DNA from: Halapricum salinum
GTDB lineage: Archaea > Halobacteriota > Halobacteria > Halobacteriales > Haloarculaceae
Assembly: GCF_004799665.1 (NCBI RefSeq)
Contig: NZ_CP031310.1
Span: 984,887-1,048,886, forward strand
Length of the DNA stretch: 64,000 nucleotides
Direction of reading: 5' to 3'
This document shows, piece by piece, positions 62,301 through 64,000 of this stretch. Below the pieces are notes generated by a model that made no database searches, was not told the DNA's origin, and worked only from the letters and a program-made list of their open reading frames with translations. How positions within the stretch are numbered: position 1 is the stretch's first letter; every line of letters starts with the position of its first letter. A program made the position numbers and the translations under genes.

Positions 62301-62596
62301 TCCAGGCCGAGTTCGGAGTCCTCGATGACGGGTTCGCCCGCGCGCTCGACTCGATAGGACAGCGCACCGTCGTCCGCGTCGAGCGTCACTGAGAGCGTTC
62401 CGCCGGGTGACTGTATGGTCTGGGTCGTCGCAGTCGGGCCGGACGTAATCGGGTCGGGGTGGGAGATCTGCTGGCCGATCTCCTCGGGGGCGGTCGCCAT
62501 CGCAGTCGGGAGTAGCGTCGCCCCGCCGGCAGCCGCGAGCGCTCCGAGAAAGGTCCGCCGACGAAGTGGTGATCGCTCCGCCTCGCGTGCGCACAT
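59366..62596 (-). CDS. secreted GH97 alpha-glucosidase with glucodextranase-type C domain and dockerin-like tail
   Basis: This 1076-residue enzyme starts with a Tat signal (R-R-R-T-F-L-G near residue 15). Residues about 50-690 are glycoside hydrolase family 97: W-W-E-L-H-I-G, then A-V-K-N-G-Y-V in place of the K-V-D-F of retaining members, N-A-H-E-P-I-K-P-T-G and E-G-V-Q-G-M-E-Y, which fit the inverting, SusB-like subgroup. An Ig-like linker follows (about 710-790), then a domain like the glucodextranase C part (about 800-960), then two dockerin-like calcium repeats (D-I-D-G-D-G-K-A near 1030; D-F-D-G-D-G-Q-S near 1055). It probably degrades alpha-glucans outside the cell. Confidence 0.88.
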   Translation of the reverse strand: MCAREAERSPLRRRTFLGALAAAGGATLLPTAMATAPEEIGQQISHPDPITSGPTATTQTIQSPGGTLSVTLDADDGALSYRVERAGEPVIEDSELGLEFADGSTFGTDATVLGSATDSVDRTWEPPWGRYSEIRERYRELAVTVEDERTVTVTIRVFEEGVGLRYTIHGEDDFEIVDERTTFAVAGDGDAAWYNDDPNKYEQRIRETAISDVGGANTPITMALDDGPALSIHEADLTDYAAMRLAAVGGTTFESTLVTWPDGVTKVRGTAPHVSPWRTVEVGDGVGDLIESNLVVNLAQESKIEDPSWVEPGKYMGIWWELHIGESTWHPGDRVGATTENAKQYIDFCAAHDIPNLLAEGWNVGWDPGGLAGFDDQDFTRPTEHFDLQEILDYGGSRGVSFVAHNETGAQAARYDENMADIFAQYNEWGIPAVKNGYVNPPFHNGQKQQSQWAVKHYRRMVATAAQNEVMINAHEPIKPTGERRTWPNFMTREGVQGMEYQNFTGGLPANHSVLVAQTRMLAGPVDYTPGIFDLTDDGSNVNSTRARQLSHYPVLFSGLQMVADLPKNYRDDDGEVYPEFEFIADVPASWDETRVVDTELGSYVSIARKREGVWYVGTQSGESRSLDLALDFLDDEAYVAEIYADAPETSLGSNPEAVAVEERTVSGGETITVELARGGGHAMRLVPAEGDVPYCPSLSVDAPQRADVGTTTISGTTDADSVRVEVGDSVFEPAVEDGQFSAAVPITAGENSITVSVPKRNADERCRETAVIQGVDRLADWSDSTGDDHGPGSYTYPGNHVFTAGSFDLTRVTIDRVGASYEIGVSIGGTLENPWQFEGGFSTQFLQVYVRDPARSGGTTDARAGVDAAFEAPYHRRILANGEHGVTVEAPDGEEIATGSTRVDTETIVLTVPADAVGPLSTSALAVLVLGYDGHTESNVRPVESEASTWRFGGAGSEDAPNVIDLMTPDGTSNAEALAHTDDQPATIPYRTVGDATVEDGPIVGTNAPQDIDGDGHFEDIDGDGKATISDVFTYFERRDGDRIRSAPPQFDFDGDGQSGTAGDVFALYRELFDF

Positions 62597-62682
62597 GGAG
62601 CGAAATCTATCGGGCCGGTCCCAATAGCCTGTCGAAGTGCTGGAGGACAAACGACTTAGTAGAGGCCGACCTATCATCGCGC

Positions 62683-62967
62683 ATGGCAGACAAACCACAG
62701 TCTGGAGAGATCTTCGGCGTGCCGTACAACTTCGAGCGACCGAGTCTGCGCCGCCTGCTGTCCTCGTACTGGCAGCCCGGTGAGGGCATGCTCGTCAAGA
62801 AGCCCTTCGGGATCGGCTACACGCTCAACCTGGCCAACTGGCGCTCGTGGATCGTGCTCGCGGCCGCCGGCGCCCTGCTCTACCAGGAACGCGGCAAGTC
62901 CGAGGACAGCGAGTCCGAGGAGCTCGAAGACGAATCCGACGAGCCCGTCGAAGTCATCGTCGACTAG
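62683..62967 (+). CDS. small conserved haloarchaeal protein (DUF5808-like)
   Basis: This 94-residue protein has F-G-V-P-Y-N-F-E-R-P and G-E-G-M-L-V-K-K-P-F-G-I-G-Y-T-L-N, then a membrane helix-like stretch (W-I-V-L-A-A-A-G-A-L-L) and a very acidic tail. I associate this pattern with DUF5808. The ATG at 62683 follows a divergent start of the GH97 gene. Function unknown. Confidence 0.78.
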   Translation: MADKPQSGEIFGVPYNFERPSLRRLLSSYWQPGEGMLVKKPFGIGYTLNLANWRSWIVLAAAGALLYQERGKSEDSESEELEDESDEPVEVIVD

Positions 62968-63027
62968 CTGTTTCGTCCCGATCCGGATATCGACGTGTCT
63001 TTTTGAGCGCCCTCCCATCGAGCAGGC

Positions 63028-63672
63028 ATGCTGCATTTCGTCACGGGCAACGCCGGGAAAGTCCACGAGGTCCAGTCCCTGCTCGACGCCGAGGTCGAGC
63101 AGTTCGAGTTCGACTACACGGAGATCCAGAGTCAGGACCTGCGAGAGATTGCTGCCCGCGGGGCGCGCGAGGCCTACCGAGAGGTTGGCGAACCGGTCAT
63201 CGTCGACGACTCGGGGCTGTTCGTCGAGTCGCTCGACGGGTTCCCGGGACCCTATTCGGCGTACGTCGAGGATACCGTCGGCGTCGAACGGCTCTGGCGA
63301 CTCGTCGAACCCGAAGCCGACCACAGCGCAGCGTTCCGGGCGGTCGTCGCCTACTGCGACGGCGGGGAGTTCGAAGCAACGCCCGAACCGGTCGACCGTG
63401 GCGAGCGACGCGGCCCGGATCAGGCTGCCGCCGAGCGATCGAGCGCGACCACTGACGACCAGGTCGATGCGGACGACCTCTCGGTCAAGTTCTTCGAGGG
63501 GGTCGTCCCCGGCGAGATCGTCGCGCCGCGGGGCGACGGTGGGTTCGGCTACGATCCCATCTTCGAACACGGCGGCCAGACCTTCGCCGAGATGGACACC
63601 GAACAGAAAAACGCCGTCTCCCACCGCGGCCGCGCCCTCGCACGCTTTGCCGAGTGGTACGAGCAGTCCTGA
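63028..63672 (+). CDS. rdgB: XTP/dITP diphosphatase (RdgB/HAM1)
   Basis: This 214-residue enzyme cleaves non-canonical purine NTPs such as dITP and XTP. Signatures are V-T-G-N-A-G-K near residue 5, V-D-D-S-G-L near 56, and F-G-Y-D-P-I-F near 175, close to the H-R-G-R-A end. An extra acidic insertion of about 25-30 residues lies near residues 118-145, beyond the usual family length, probably a surface loop. Confidence 0.94.
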   Translation: MLHFVTGNAGKVHEVQSLLDAEVEQFEFDYTEIQSQDLREIAARGAREAYREVGEPVIVDDSGLFVESLDGFPGPYSAYVEDTVGVERLWRLVEPEADHSAAFRAVVAYCDGGEFEATPEPVDRGERRGPDQAAAERSSATTDDQVDADDLSVKFFEGVVPGEIVAPRGDGGFGYDPIFEHGGQTFAEMDTEQKNAVSHRGRALARFAEWYEQS

Positions 63673-63722
63673 TTCTCTCGAAGGAAACCAATCACGTAGT
63701 ATTCCGATACCGTCGAAGGAAA

Positions 63723-64000
63723 CTACTCGTCAGGTCGCTCGTCGATGAGGACGACGGCCTCGCCGTCGATGACGGCTTCTTCGCCGTCGGTGACGGTCGT
63801 CGTCAGCCGATACTGGTTGTGACCGAGGTCCTCGACGATCTCACACTCGGCGGTGACGCGGTCGCCGATCCGGACTGGGGCGTGGAATTCGAGGTCCTGA
63901 GAGAGGTAGATCGTGAGGCCGGGCAGGCGCGCGAGCGCGGCGCTGATGAGGCCGCCGACGAGTGTCCCGTGGGCGATCCGGCCCTTGAACCGTGTCTGTT
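63723..64000 (-). CDS. MaoC-like dehydratase, C-terminal part (partial)
   Basis: The minus-strand frame reads from the window edge: R-F-K-G-R-I-A-H-G-T-L-V-G-G-L-I-S, then L-E-F-H-A-P-V-R-I-G-D and a beta-rich end. I-A-H-G matches the active-site end of the hotdog-fold MaoC/(R)-enoyl-CoA hydratase motif. The N-terminal part lies beyond base 64000. The gene ends at 63723 and is convergent with rdgB. Confidence 0.8.
   Translation of the reverse strand, partial: QTRFKGRIAHGTLVGGLISAALARLPGLTIYLSQDLEFHAPVRIGDRVTAECEIVEDLGHNQYRLTTTVTDGEEAVIDGEAVVLIDERPDE

Overview
The window is haloarchaeal chromosomal DNA. Evidence: GC-rich codon use; acidic proteins (many Asp/Glu, few Lys); TATA boxes about 22-28 nt before many start codons, as expected for leaderless transcripts; archaeal machinery (archaellum ArlGHIJ, aEF-1beta, L21e, Rpb4/RpoF, RfcC, Kae1-Bud32, PurO); and the archaeal early shikimate route (AroA', AroB'). 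A secreted GH97 glucosidase with a dockerin-like tail and the overall gene content suggest a carbohydrate-using member of the Haloarculaceae (Halorhabdus/Halomicrobium-like). That genus-level call is inference.

Layout. 0-4.4 kb: end of an archaellum operon (arlG-H-I-J). 4.5-15.5 kb: conserved informational block (zinc-finger microprotein, aEF-1beta, L21e, RpoF, DUF655, RsmA, MscS, HemK2-type methylase, MetE1/MetE2), interrupted by a RimK-RimB fusion plus a deacylase. 15.5-26.7 kb: lipoprotein, sensorless chemotaxis transducer, CTAG methylase, AroD, CPA2 antiporter with RCK-C partner, AroB', AroA', peroxiredoxin and small proteins. 26.75-29.8 kb: accessory region with a structured repeat element, an AT-rich two-gene insert, and a possible nucleotide-processing protein divergent from a winged-helix regulator. 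29.8-43.7 kb: esterase, LeuRS, histidine kinase, GCS2-family ligase, Usp, orphan Cache protein, exonuclease, rhomboid, and an iron-regulated feoA-feoB-zinc ribbon operon. 43.7-50.6 kb: regulator with two small membrane proteins, then an AT-richer ABC importer cluster ending at tRNA-Gln(CUG). 50.6-64 kb: tandem-HNH protein, PurO, double KaiC ATPase with a multi-PAS kinase, RfcC, a second copy of the structured repeat element, Kae1-Bud32, GH97 enzyme, ITPase and a partial MaoC protein.

How genes work together. AroA', AroB' and AroD cover early steps to 3-dehydroshikimate. MetE1 and MetE2 form a split methionine synthase. FeoA/FeoB with the DtxR-type palindrome form an iron-uptake unit. The ABC ATPase, binding protein, 12-TM permease and decarboxylase-like protein probably form one uptake module. 

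The most unusual feature is a pair of intergenic elements (about 26.87-27.45 kb and 57.03-57.59 kb). They share conserved blocks and an outer inverted repeat, but carry unrelated hairpins at equivalent places, and end in ~51-bp repeat units that contain CTAG, otherwise scarce here. I know of no name for them.
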